Below are positions 10,855-24,079 of a stretch of DNA of 64,000 nucleotides, piece after piece. The position numbers and the translations under genes were made by a program. How positions within the stretch are numbered: the stretch's first letter is position 1; the number at the start of each line of letters is the position of its first letter. The stretch comes from Monarcha castaneiventris obscurior (Eukaryota; Chordata; Aves; Passeriformes; Monarchidae): positions 11,066,001 to 11,130,000 of the forward strand of contig JAMPIT010000890.1 in NCBI GenBank assembly GCA_026261815.1, read 5' to 3'. The notes under the pieces were generated by a model, which was not told where the DNA came from, ran no database searches, and saw only the letters and a program-made list of their open reading frames with translations.

Positions 10855-13442
10855 TTTTATTTTTCTGTATGTTCTGAAACCAACAGAAACACATGATCTT
10901 AAACCACATTGCATTTGGAGGGTTATTAATCATTCACCATCAAACCAAATTTTTCTGGCATAGCTTGTATGGGAGGCAGTAGGTTGCTGGTTATGCAGAG
11001 TCCATTTACAGCTGCTGAATTATCATTCATGTGATTTGCTGGTTGCCATGCAGATTCTTTGCATGTATTTAGAAAAAATCAGGTTTTGAGCTGTGTTTCA
11101 GATCAGCACAGCAGTCTGCAGTGCTCTGCAGCCTGTTCTTTGCCAGTGGCACATAAGAAATAACAGGAAAAGAAAGCATATATTAAGAAAGGATAGAATC
11201 TCAAGTATCATTTGTTGAATGGTGGGTAGCCCAAGCAGACCTTTCACAATCTCTATATTGTAATTGCAAAGCCAGAACAAAAATAATAGTCTGTGTTTCC
11301 AGTGCAGACAGTCTCATTTTCCTGTGACAAATATACCTTATCTGCCACCTAAGGCATTACACTCATAACAAAAGCATTAATAAAATATGATGTATTGCAT
11401 TATTAGTGTTCTGTTAAGGATGAGGCTAGATTCCTTCCAAGTACAAGTTACTTCTGTTCTAGGAAAACAGGCCATTGTGCAAGAAAAATAGTGCAACTCA
11501 AAGAACAAATGTGTTCTTAAATTCTTTATGGTATCCATCATATTTTAGCCTGTATTTTGAAGTATATCAAAGTAAGCTTCTAACAGGTTTCATTTAAACT
11601 TGTATGCATAAGAAATGTGCCATAATGACTTCAAAAGTTATCACTAACATGGTAACCTAGATATCTACAACACAGAAGGTATTTCCACTGGAGAGTTATT
11701 TGTGTTATTCAAGAGTTTGGCCCTTCATTTAACCAGCATGACTAATATTTAGTAAAGAATGCAATTCAAATCATATTCAAATGCAAAAATAATTCTGTGC
11801 GGAGCAGTAGTGCTCACCAGGAAATGCAGCTGTAGTGTTTATGACTATGAAGTATGTTTAACAATTCCTCACCTTTACTCATCTGAATAATAAGCAAGGG
11901 TTTAAATGAGGTGACACTGCTATATGCTGTTATTTTTATGGTTTTGGTAACTGACAAACTAATGTTGAGAAAACATTTTTAACTGGGTAAGTTCCACACA
12001 ATGTCACAGCTACTCTGTGGCAAAGTGTACTGATGGTAATTCTTTTGTAAGTATACCTATGTGTTGGAAGATTTGTCTCATTTAATGGTACCTGCTGGGC
12101 CACAGGAGGAGGTACACTAACTAGCTGGGTAGCTAAATTTTTTCTGTAAACTTTTTAAATGAGCTCCTGATTTAATGTCAACAAGCTACATCATAAAGAT
12201 GCAATTTACAGAACATAATTTAACTTAATCTTTAAAATATTTTCACAGAAGGAAAAACAAAACAGACTTGATACTAATTAGAATTCCCATCTAGTAGCAG
12301 GAGTAGTAGTAACTTCTATTTAACCAGGATAATTAAAACCTTTGAGACTATCAACTTATTTGCAAAAGTATCCCGGGGCAACAGTCGTTTATCTATGCAA
12401 AGTAACAATCAAACACAATGGAAAACAAAACTGATATAAAATAGAAAAACTTACAGCAATTATTGATCAAAGCCATATCACTCCGTGGTTCAAAGGGAAG
12501 TTCAAGATTTTCACAAGTACTTTAAATCTGAGAAACATCTCCTTATTAAAATTCTGTGATGAAAGCAAATGGCTGCATTAGTTCATACCAAAGACACAGT
12601 GCTTTGGTAGAATGCTTACATTGTATTCTGTGTTGTCTTGCCAACCTTTCCAGCTCCTTTGAGATGCTCCACTTTGTCCCCCAGTAGAGCCCAAGAGATA
12701 GACAAAACCCAACAAATTGGATTACAGTGATCCATTCCTTTTAGTCATGGTCAGGTGAATTCAGGTATCTTAGTGGGAGACTATCAAAACATGGTACCAC
12801 TGCATTTATGAACCTGTTTGTAGAAAGCAATTAAAGATTGACATCAGCTAAGGTTTTGATTAAACATAATCTAAGATTTTAAAAATCATGGTTTTGGATA
12901 AAATTCTTTGCTACATCTGATAGATTGCAATTTTCTGTTCCAAATTTTTCTGAATTTAAAAGGCATTAACCAACATCAGCAAGACAATTTAAACAAATAA
13001 ATATTTAAAATGTAATTGAACAAATAAATAAAATTAAATAAGTTTCTTTGTATGAGTTTGAAAGAAAAAACCTGGAATGTTAAAGTAGGAAGAGTTGGGA
13101 TCATAATAACTGAGTCATAATGCTGAATGGATTTGCAGTGAGAATGTAGGAGTTGGCTAAAGGTCATGATTTTTGGTTCTCTCACATAATTCTGCATTCA
13201 AGAGACTCTCTTAGGGAGTTTATGTTCTTACAGTAACCTAATGTACGGACTGATTTTAAGGTTTTTATAATTCATAATTAAACTTTTTCGTATTTCATGT
13301 TTTACTTTACATCAACTAATCATTTCAGCATTCTGCTTGATTTATATGCTGTATCGATTTTTCTCTCAGAGTTCCTACCAAATGGAGTTATTGATTCAAT
13401 TATTTAGTGTTGGGGTTTCCTGGCATAGATTTATTAGTTTTC

Positions 13443-13458
13443 AAAAAAAAAAAAAAAA
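13443..13458. repeat. 16-base A homopolymer
   Basis: A plain A run in the intron. No retrocopy body is recognised upstream. Confidence 0.85.
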
Positions 13459-14928
13459 TTGAAACTAAGGTCATATCCTTATTACTGAAGTTGATAAGTT
13501 CATGTTGATTTGAGTGACTTAGAATATCTAGAGAGATTGAGAAAGTCTTTATGACAAACTTTGGTTGAATAATATTCCTATGATTCTGAGATGCTTGTTA
13601 TCTTAAAAGGATGTTTTTATCATGGTCATTAAACAGGATTCCAGTTACAGTGGATATTGGAAAAAAGGAATGAAAATACACTGCAGCCTTCTCTATGAAA
13701 ACTTGTAAAATAGCTATGTGACTTACGTGGTGATATTGTGTATACATCTCTACCTGATCCCCAGAGATACTTCCTTTGAAACTGTATTTAATATTTCAAT
13801 CTTCTCAGCCACATCAGCAGCTGTTATTTTAAAATGTTTCTTTCTTTTCCTCTAGGTATGAAAGCTGTCTGTATTCTATCACTGGCTAAAATTGTCAGAA
13901 ATGCCTGAGTGATTTTTAAACCTAGCCCATTCTCTTTGGCAGAAGCAATCCAGATATGGAAGTGCATGTAAAGTAGTGTCTGATATGTAAGAACTACTGA
14001 AGAAGTTCATCTTTATGTAAATGTAACCTTGTTAGTACTGCCGAAGCCAGTGTAGAATATGTTAATTTACTGGATGTGGATGCTGTTTCAGTGGCACACT
14101 TTTTCAGGGCTTGGTTAGCAGTTTTTAAAGAATGTCAGTAATCTTGGTCACAAAAGTAGCAAAATATGTGCTTGGTCATCTCCTCTTTCAAGGATGTTTT
14201 TGGAAGCCCAGGTGTGATGGTCAGCACTGGGGGCTTTTCTGTTCTCACCTGTGTCCTGTTGCTCTGAAAAGGGGTGAGGGAATATAGATAGTGCCTTTAG
14301 CTGGGGAGATGGTGTTGGGACAAGCAGTAGTGCTTGCTGAAGGACTTGGAGTACGGGAGCAGAGAATAGTTGGCTGTGCTTCAGTGAGTATGGGAAGAAT
14401 TGCCTACAAACTCACTAGCTTAATTCTGAGGGGCTGCAAGGACATAGAGGGAAACTAGCACTATTGCCTGTTTTCTCCAGTGTTGTAAATCTTTATTTGG
14501 ATAAAATGTGGGCTTTCTCAAACTCCTGAGTGGTTCAGAGTTCTCTTGCAGGCTGCTTAATGTTAAGCACAACTTTAACTACAGTTCTGCTTCTGTTGGC
14601 TTTGGTGATGCTTCAGCATGAACTTGGGAAGATTTCATGGGCCTACAGAGATCTGTATAGAGTGCATTAAAATATGTAAACACAGCATACTTTGGGTCTG
14701 TGTGTGCTGTGGGGAAGGAATGGATAGTAAAGTAAAGGTCTCTCAACAGAATTGTTTCTTGGGGAGGTGACCTTTATGATATGGAGCTGGGTAGTGCAGA
14801 GTGGCCCTATTCCTAGTTCTGTTTTGCTGTTGTTTTAGCTGTTATCTTCCTATAAATGCTGGAACAAGCCATCCTGTACATGAGATAAAAGACAGAGCTG
14901 CCTTTTTTTTTCTTCTTTTTTTTTCCTC

Positions 14929-14973
14929 CTTGATTAACTAATCCTTTTTTTTCCTTTTGTATCTTTGCTGCAG
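14929..14973 (+). other. Strong decoy-like 3' splice site in intron
   Basis: A branch-point-like 'attaactaatc' is followed by an eight-T and pyrimidine run and then 'tttgctgcag', ending at 14973. It looks at least as good as the real acceptors of the gene. If it were used after the exon ending at 10196 (phase 0), the reading frame would meet TAG after ten codons. I see no strong donor nearby. It is therefore best read as a pseudo-acceptor or possible poison-exon start. Confidence 0.3.
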
Positions 14974-17365
14974 AGTAGCAGAACAAAGCTCCTCATTCTG
15001 GTTTAGTTAACAACATAGTTGGTTAAATCATTGCTTAAGCCTTCAGATTTTACATCCCAGGAGTAAGAGGAAAAACAAGAAGTTGAGGTGGAAAGCTTGA
15101 AGCAAATTGCACTGATAACTTTGTATAAGAAGTGTATTGTTGTTGACTTGTAAATCATAGAAATGGATAAGCTGGTCATTGGAGAGAAGGCCTGTTGAAG
15201 TGTGAAAAATTTTGCTGCAAGTTCCTGAAGCTTTTGTCTGTTCAAGAACTTATTCCATCTCAGGTTGTGAAACACTGTTTTATTCCATGTAAATTTGGTT
15301 GTCTGAGAGTGAAGTAAGAGCTATGTATTCATAAGGCATTCCTTCCATAGATTTCTGACTGACTAAAAGGGATAAGGAAGGGTTTTGGTCTCAGCTCATA
15401 TTAAAAAGTGGTGGAGATTTGTAAGCAAGATTTCCTGGAATGCTTACTGGAAAGAGACTATGGAGTGCTTATTTTTCTTGGATATACAGTACAGTCTGAA
15501 ATTGCTCCTCTGGAATTTCAGGATGGAAGATAAGAGACAGGTATTGTCAGGGTGGGTTTTGTTTGTTCATTTTCTTTTGAACAGAGAGGATTAGATAGGT
15601 AGCACAACGTGTAAGGGACATCCCTGCTATTTTAAATGGAGATTAAAAATATTCAAGTTTAGTTTGTCTAGAAGCCCACTTAAATTCTTATTCTCTGCAT
15701 AGTGTGATATCCACTATACAGTTGCTTCAGTGAGTACCAGTGGTTTTGAGCCTCTTTCTTCAAGACACAGGATCTGCCACATACACTCATCTGAGCTAGT
15801 TCCTGTGTTGTCACTTGGTTTGGCCCTGCTCTAGATTGAACTCTATTAAGGTAGTGTAGCAATAACATATCTAAGAAGACTTACTTGGAATAAGAGAGAA
15901 TAGTATGGTTTCCTAACTGAATTTTGATATTAGTTCTCTTAAAAACTTGTAAACATAGTGTTGTTATTCATATTAATAGTCTAGAGGTTGATAGATATTT
16001 GGGAGGTTTTGCGTATGCTTTCTGAACTCAATAAGTTTTGTACTCAGGTTAGATCTTTATTCTAAAACAAGCCTCAAAGATCTTTTTTTCCTAGGTGGAG
16101 TCTTTTTTTAATGTTTATTGCTTTCCTTATTGAAGATTAATGTATGTATTCATAATTATTGAATAAAAAATACAGAGAATGTGATGTGGCAGCACAGAAA
16201 GGGAGTGAATTATGAAAAGAAATGCAGTGGTTTTTATCTGTCTTAATATTGGAAGGGCCAGGGTTAATTATGGAAAAAATAATCATATTGTAAGCTTCCT
16301 ACCTACACAAACTTCTAGCTCTTGGCAGGAGTTGGATGAAATTATATCCTGCCTCTGCATTCAACATTTTCTGATCATGTCATACTTACTTTTCTTATTC
16401 CCTTTTAACAGTCTTGGGAATTAAGCTTCAGGTTTCATAAGCAGACCCCTCTGCCCTTTTCTCCTCAGCATTTCAGTCATAGACATGCTTTTTTTTTTTC
16501 AAGTTCATATGCTAAGCATGTCTGCAGATGTTCCCTTTTAGTGATCCCGTAATTGTCTTGGCCAGCAACACTCCAGCTGTGGGAAGGCAAACTCAGGGCT
16601 GCTGACCCTGAGCAGAGTAAAGCAATTCCCCCTGAGCTATTCTCTGCTGTGGCTGAGCTCCTTTTGGTGCCCAGTGCAGCACAGACTGGACTAGAGCTGT
16701 AGTACTTGGTGTGAAATATCCTTACTCTTCAAATCTCTGTAGTCAGGCTGCTCTTGTCAGGCCAGGAAAATAAATGTTTAATTATGGCTACCTTGAAGGT
16801 TGTTAGGCGTAGATCTTGACCTTCTGTCCAGAAAGAGGCAATCAAAAATCTCTTGGCAGTCAGTGGGAATTTCTGTTGTCTGAAGACTATGTGTTTAGTA
16901 GGAAGCTGATCTATCTGGTTGATACCAGTTTCTTGTTCTGTCGACAAAGTTATGTGTTGGCTGATGAAACTGAAGCTGTTTCCTACCTAGACAAGTCCAC
17001 ACTCTTAATATAAAAGTTTTGGGTAACAGCTACTATAATCTTTAAACTCACCCTGAATTACTGCTGTAGTAAAACATAAATCTTCCTGTCCTTACACTTC
17101 ACCCAGAAGTTTTTAAGTCATGGCTGGACTTCATATGTTACGTGTTCATGTGCAGTTGGCTCATACTGTCATGATTCTTTGTATTTCTTTTGTATTAAAA
17201 TATCTCTTCTATAGTTCTCAAAAATTGAGCTGCTCTTACTAAGAGAGAATTTACCATAATACTGTTTTGAGTAATTTGATTCACCAGCACTCTGAGGATA
17301 AAGTTAAAAATACATATGCAACAAGTGCACTAACATTTTTTCTGTTTTTTCTTTCTTTTAAGCAG

Positions 17366-17486
17366 GCATTGAAATTTTCTTCTGTAGAGAAGGTAGACAA
17401 TGTTCTGACTTCATTATTGAAAAGCAAAATATCTTCTTATGAATTCAGCCCATTCCAAAGTGAAGAAGAGCACCATCAACAAGCTA
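17366..17486 (+). CDS. BANK1: BANK1 coding exon, end of DBB domain, probably exon 6
   Basis: The exon encodes 40 codons plus one base, including VDNVLTSLLKSKISSYEF and an acidic, Gln/His-rich end (QSEEEHHQQA). It aligns with human BANK1 LDGVLTSIFKHEIPYYEF (recalled), the helical end of the DBB region before the ankyrin repeats. The acceptor AG is at 17364-17365. I chose GTGAGT at 17487 as donor because it leaves phase 1, and the next exon supplies AT to give an Asn codon in register with the human protein. The open frame runs a short way into the intron, but that extension is not conserved. Confidence 0.93.
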
Positions 17487-18924
17487 GTGAGTCACTTGTT
17501 CTATGTATTGATTTTTATTACTGATGCTATGGTTATTACTTATAAATGTTAATAAGACAATCTTTAAGTATTGAAAACCTCTCATGAAATGGAAGAATCC
17601 ACAATAAAGACAACATAAGCAGGAAAAATGGGAGAAAGAATTCTCTAAATCATTACTTCGTGACTCAGTTCTTTGTATTTTTACAGTACTTTTTATTCTC
17701 TGGATTTTTTGATCAGCTTTGGATTAACTGCAAATTGACAGCTTTAAAGCTGAGCAAATTTTTACTTACAGAGAAAATGGGTAATAAGAGTCATGTGGAG
17801 ATGCCTGTACATGATATGTTTTTTATTAATTGCTCCTCTGCAGTGCAGTTTAAACTACACTTTTTCCAAGTCCGGAGAAAATCAGAAAGATTTCTCTATC
17901 TGAAGAGAATGGATGGCTTTTGATCTTAGAACAGTGCTAAACTTCTCCAGTCACTTTTAATACTTATGCACTTAATATTTTTCATTACTTCTGGCAAAAG
18001 GATAATTCTATTATTTTTAATTTTTAAAAGAAGGCATCCCAGTGAGTTAGAATTGGGTTTCTCTATAAAGTAGACACATTATATGCACAATTCAGTCATG
18101 CATCAACAGAAGCTACTGTTAGTACCTAATGGAGGGTCCTGGTTAGGGATTAACTTACTAAGGATTCAGATTGGTTTGCAATATACCAAGAGTGTGGTTA
18201 TTTAGCTTGTGTTTTGAAAGCATTATTATGATGTTATTTCAAATGTGTATTAAACCTCAGCTTTTCTAAGAAACTTCTGGGGAAAACCAATACTCAAGAA
18301 AATGTGTTTCCCTTCTAAAATACTTGAGAAAGATAGGTTCAAGATGCTGCTTGACTTCTGCTTTGTGCAGCTGGACTGTGGTTTTGAGAGAAAAATAAGC
18401 TCTCTACAATCAGTACAACATACCACTTCTCATAACTAAATACAAACAAGTTTTAAAGGTAGCTCTGCTGGGATTGCCATCGTGTTTCCTTTCCTTTTCT
18501 TTGTTGATGCAATTCACTCCTCTGTATTAGGCAAACATGATTCAACTTGTAAAAATGAGCTTAAATGTCAAAGTTAGTGGAAGCAAATAAATGAGGCACC
18601 TGTCCTTGACATTTTCCTGTGCGAGACTGCAGGATGGGGGTGGATAAGACACATTCAAGAGTCTTTCCCAATGTGAAATGTTAGTTGATGAGCAAAAGAT
18701 TTTTCACTTCTCTAGTAACTATTAGATCTGCTGATATTTTTAAATATGGAGAATAATGCTAACCAATCTGCTATGGCCACAAAAATGGCCTGTGTGGTTC
18801 AAGAGCAAGTTGACTGCTTGAGCCAAGTAGTGGCCTTAAAATGAACTGGTTTGATGTATGGCCTAAAAAGGAGGTGCAAAATTTGATGCCCAGATTCTTC
18901 ATGAAAGAAAGATGCGTTTGCAGA

Positions 18925-18980
18925 GCTGGAAGCACTCAGAATGTGGGAGACTTAGACTCTGATCCCTCTTCTGCCTGAAA
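18925..18980 (+). repeat. Possible ancient tRNA-derived SINE remnant
   Basis: The segment 'agcactcagaatgtgggaga' followed by 'cttagactctgatccctctt' and 'ctgcctga' resembles the dispersed reptile/bird motif of the type 'gatgtgggagacctgggttc ... ctgcctga'. Its core looks like a degraded Pol III B box (gactctgatcc against GGTTCRANNCC). The family is uncertain and the match is from memory. The true extent may reach about 18840-19000. Confidence 0.35.
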
Positions 18981-21428
18981 GTTATATAAACCTGTGTCTT
19001 TGACCAGAAAAGCATTCCAAACAGGCACTAGACATGTCCAGTAGCAAATGAGAGGAGGTCAAGCTTTCAGCATGAGGCATAGATAAGAGAAGCCTTTATC
19101 TGTATTGTCGTTCTACATGGATGCTTTATTTGAACATTCTCGCTGGCACATCAGGGTACAGCTGATAAATTGCTACACTTGAAAGGTCTTGATATGACCT
19201 CAAAATGAACCAAGAATAAAAACCTTATGTTTAATTTATTGGATAACCAATGAATTGCATGGGTTGACTTCTCACAAAGTGTGCAGCTGTGTGATTTAAA
19301 AACTTGGGAGTGTAAAAGTAAATATAAAAGGCATGTGATGTAATTAAATTAAAATGCAATGTGATGCTTTCCTATACAGACAGTGGTTTAGATCAAAACA
19401 TCATGAGATGCATGTTTGGGTACATATTTTTTTAGGAGCCGTTCCCATCCCCAAAATGGCTGTTCAGTATTTTTTTAGCATGATAATGCAGTACTTGTGA
19501 GCAGTCAGTGTCTAGGCTGGTAAAGTCAAGATAGGTGGCAAAGGTGCAAAAGGTTAGCTGTGATACAGATGAGAAAGCTGAATGCAGACTGAATAGAAAT
19601 CACTGGAAAATATTGTGTTTAACAAACAGCATTAACTGAGAGACAGAGCCAAGGCTTGTTCTGGGCGTTTTGTTGGTGGTGTCATTCCTTGTGGAAGAGT
19701 GTAACTAAAGGTGAAAGTACTGTGTAAAATATTGTATATTCTGTACTGAATTGATTTCAGGATATATTGTATGTAAATTATTCCTTTATATTCTGGTAAT
19801 AGAATCCAGTCAAAGCACACTAACAAATCCAAACTCATATTTCAAAATATTTCTTGAGAAATATTTTTCTTCTTGGCAGGCCCTGATTCTGCTCATGAAT
19901 CCTCAGATTCGGGAATTTTTGTTGCATTGATTCCTGTCCAAGAAATAAAAATTTACTTGAGGAAAACCTGTTTCATTTTCCACTATTAATTAATTTTCAT
20001 TTTTTACAAGTTAGCTATCACTATTTCTGTGATTAAAACTCAACTGTTGATGCTTATGGAAAGTCCTGAACTTGCTTTGTAGAAAGCAGTGCTTTTTGTC
20101 ACCTAAAACTGGTAGCGACATAGCAAATCCTATCCTGATTTTTGTAACTTTTTTCTCAAGTTGAAATATCTCTCCTAAAAGAAGAAATTGAGTCTGGGTT
20201 TTCAGCTGCTACCAAAATAATGGGGGGGAAAAAAGGTAGTGGTATTGGCACTGTAGAAGTCTTCTTAGGTGCCTATTTAAATTGCTTGAAAAACCCAACA
20301 TTTCCAATAATTTGGGAAATAAAAGAAGGGTGTCTTACAAGATGTGCAGAAATATCACTGTAGGCTGCTGTTTCCTTACTGCAATTTTATGAAAATTCCC
20401 GCAGGCTAAGACAATGCTACAGTACAGTAATATTAGATTTAATGCTGTTTTATAGCTGAGGTTTTCCAGAATTCTCTGCAGAGAAGAGATGGGATTATGA
20501 CAGGACAAAACATACAAAAAAAACCCAGCAACTCCCTCTACACCTTGTGTGTGTCAGATAGAACTTTAATTAAAAGCAGGCACTGGCCTCAGTGTTAGTT
20601 GAAAGTTGAAGAAGCCACCTTAAAGCACTTAATGTGCCACTTGAGGACTTTCTCTTTAACCTTTCTTTCCAGCTTGTGATCATCAGCTAACTAGTTCTTA
20701 CTGTAGGTGCCAAACAGCCCCAGCTTTTCTCTGTTAACATTCTCCATTAAAGGACTGATCCTGAGTACAAGCTGTTCACTTCCAGTTACCCTAATAACTA
20801 CTACTTTTGCTCAGTTCTGTATAGTTAGCTGAAGTGTACCAGTTGTTCTAGTTTCACAGCTGACAAAATTTCCAGCAATTTTCACCAATTCAGTGTGACA
20901 AACTCGCAAGTTCAAGAATGGTATTTTCTGCCTGAAGCATGTGGGTTCCCAAGTAATTGCAGCCTCTTCCTACTGTGTATAATACAAAACTTCATTTAAA
21001 GCAGTTGAACATGGTATGATGGAATTTTCTTTACAGCAGAACATCTGTCTTAAGAGCTCACTCAATTTTGAGAATTTGCAATTAAGGAACAGTTACAATT
21101 TAAAAAACAAGAAAACCACAAATAGATCTTGAAGTGGGCTTTTCTTATTTTGACAGTGGTACCCATAGTCATCATTGATTTCTGCTGTAGAACCTGGTGG
21201 AAAGAGAGTTCTTCTCCTTTTCTTAGTGACTTGGGAGAGGGTTCAAACAGCTAGTGGTGTCTCTTTTCAAAATGAGGGCAAAAAAGAAAGACCGGGAGGC
21301 TTCAATCATCTCTTTTGAGGTTGTTAACCTTAGCATATTTCTTAATTAAGTACCTATTTGGGGGAGAAATTTCTGAGAGGCCAAGTCCAAGGAGACTTCC
21401 CCTCACTGCATAAGTGGCAAAGCCATTC

Positions 21429-21475
21429 GCTTATATTATACTTATATATACAACAATTATAATATATATAATTGA
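21429..21475. repeat. AT-rich simple repeat
   Basis: A run of alternating TA-rich units (ttatatatac, ataatatatataatt) without a strict period. It is a decayed AT microsatellite. Confidence 0.7.
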
Positions 21476-22264
21476 TGTTAGCTATTACTAGCAGAGAGTG
21501 ACCACTGGTACCGCAGCTGCATACAGAAATGGTCACTGAAATGTTGCTGAGGTTGCTGAAACAACAGTGGCCATCTCCACTGTCATATATATGTCAAAGT
21601 ATAGCATTTACCAAGACAGCAGTCATACCAAGGTGGCCTCAAGAAGTTCAGTGCTTTGGGGGGGTTTTATCAGCAAGGCTGGGAAAGTTTGGTCCTTGGA
21701 AATTGCATCCTACTTTGTGTGAGTGCAGGGTGCTGCCAGTTGAGTGTCTGAAAATCAGAATATTGAAAGCTGTCTTAAGTTAGTGGAGCTCAGTCATCTG
21801 AGGGTACTCACAATGACTTTTTTTGCCTTTTGTCACAACTTGATGCCATCAGGCTTCAGGTTGATGAGCAGAAGAGACTAAAACTGTCCATCTGAACCAC
21901 TTATTTCCTTTTTGAGTATTATGTAAAAGATCTCACTACACCACCAGTGTCGCTTTTCATGCATGACAAAAACCTTTTTTTTTTCTGCTTACTACAAGGA
22001 GCAATATAAAAAAAGTTTAGTTTAGGAAATTGATTTATTAATTTAATTTTTTTTTCCATCCTCCATGGCTGGCTGAGGTATTTCATTTGTTAATGATGTA
22101 GTTTCCTGCAGTGTTCAAAGTATAAAAGCATGGAAGTCCTGCCTGAATATCAAACTCAGCTAGGGAGGAGTTGAGTGGTGACCAGAAAAAACAGCTCAAA
22201 TGCAAGGAGCTGAAGAGATTTTGGAATACCTGTTCTGTGTTACTTCAATAATGCAGGTATGCAT

Positions 22265-22290
22265 TCTAGGCAGGTATATGCCTGCCTAGA
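22265..22290. repeat. Perfect 10-bp inverted repeat with 6-base loop
   Basis: The arms tctaggcagg and cctgcctaga are perfect reverse complements around tatatg. The stem does not extend further, so a microRNA-type hairpin is not supported. Confidence 0.8.
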
Positions 22291-24079
22291 GCAGGTTTTT
22301 GAATATCATCTGCTCTTCCTCTCTTTCTGTTGGTGAAGAAGTTGTAGCATCCAGTCCATTGGTAATATGGACTTGATTGCCCTTTCAAATTTGTGACCAA
22401 TTGTTTTGGGTTTCATTAGTATGAGTGGAAGTTAATTTGGAGCATGTTATTAATCCTGTTTTAAGGCTCTTTTTACTGACTATTTGACCTTCTAGGGTCT
22501 CCTAACAGGGTGCAAACTATTGAGTAAAGTTCATAAAATTTACTCTTCTTTAAAATCACTGCTTAATGCCTCTTGCATTGGTGGACATCTAAAAAAATAA
22601 CTAGCAAAATCCACAAGTACTAAGAAAAGCAATTTGATGATTTGTGGAAGTTTTTTTTAAATATTAGCTCAGGTTTGAACACTTTTTTAAAGAGAATCCT
22701 ATTTTTTCCTACTTTTATAAAAGTCTAGACAGAAATAAGTCAAATGCATATTCTCTGGGCTAAAATTGATAGTTCTTCAAATGACAGACTCAAACTCAGT
22801 TTGTGAAACTTTAATTAAAATGCTGAGCAATATTGAGTAGAGAAGTTGTGTAGCATCTACTTGTCTCAAAAACCTTAGCTGCTATGCAGTTTTAAGATTG
22901 CCTGTTGTAGCCCAAAGGATTTCAAAGCACACTGCAAATAACAGGGAATATAAACTACAACACATACCCTTGTTGATGGAAGCTTAACCTGCCAAGGCTT
23001 CTAAAACAAGTGACTTGATTTACACAGGTGCTGTGTATTTACCGTTTCTTGATTCGATTTTTCTTTGCCTGATGGAAATAAAAGTCAGGCAACACTCAAT
23101 TTGTCTAAAAATCAATTTAGGGTTGTTAATGGGACTTTGGACTAAAATGTAGCCCACTCAAATACCTTGTGTCAAAATAATGTTGGAGTGGGATAGTGTT
23201 GGAATATTCTTTGTCCAAAATGCAGTGAAGAATTGTGCTAACATTGTTTTTCTCAGTTAGTACTTAGCTATGCCTATGCCAAGAACTGCTCTTGTCCCTT
23301 ATATCTAATGATGGGGTGAGATTTTACTTTCTCCCATATTATCATTCTGCAGGAGCAAAAAGGGTGGGCAGGGGGGTACACAAATTCATCACTGCTGAGC
23401 CAAATTTCACTATGTAGAGGACTGTAAAAATTTGAAACTTTGTTAAAGACCAGCAGCTAAGAGATTTCCAGAAGGACTCAACTTCTTTCAGCACACTCTG
23501 GGCTGAAAATGTGCTGGCTAACCTGTAGGACAGCTGATGGCAGGGATATAAAATGAAACTCAAGAAAGCTAGAAGAAACTGTGTAAATTCCCAAGCTGTA
23601 GTCTCGGATGGGAGACACATAAAAATAGGCTGTCTGGAGTTGAAGGAATCAGAAAGCTATTGCAAAAAAGGGCAGGTTGAACACAAAGAAATTACCAGGA
23701 CTATCTGGCATTCATTAAGAGCTCTGAGGAAATTTTAAAGTGGAATAGCTGGGTTTCTAACAATGCAGTTTTTCAGTTTTGTAGTACCAGGAGGTGTGAC
23801 TCTGATGCCAAAATCCAGTTTATCAGGCGACATTGTGATCTAGAAGCAGGTTAATGTGTTATCTCTACTGGACAAACTAATAGAGATGTTAATAAAGTAA
23901 GTTTTCTGTAATGTGAAGTCTGGCTTTATGAGTTTCTTGTAGTTTTTTGTAAGAGTCAGCAAACCTGGTTAAGTCAGTAACTGATTGGGTATGGATGAAT
24001 AACTGATAAAAACTAGGAGGCAATTAGGAAAAATCTTTTTTTGCTAGTGATACAAAGTATTCAGGGTAGTAAGGAGAAG

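Larger units (their letters stand above)
10197..17365 (+). other. BANK1: BANK1 intron (7.2 kb)
   Basis: A phase 0 intron with a strong GTAAGT donor and an acceptor preceded by 'tctttcttttaagcag'. It contains an LTR-like fragment (about 10690-10854), a 16-base A run (13443-13458) and a strong-looking decoy acceptor (about 14929-14973). The rest is AT-rich sequence in which I recognise nothing. Confidence 0.85.

Noticed and set aside
17487..17524. Extension of the exon at 17366 through the continuing open frame
   Set aside because: A consensus GTGAGT donor at 17487 gives the correct phase for the next exon, and the extra residues have no counterpart in the human protein.
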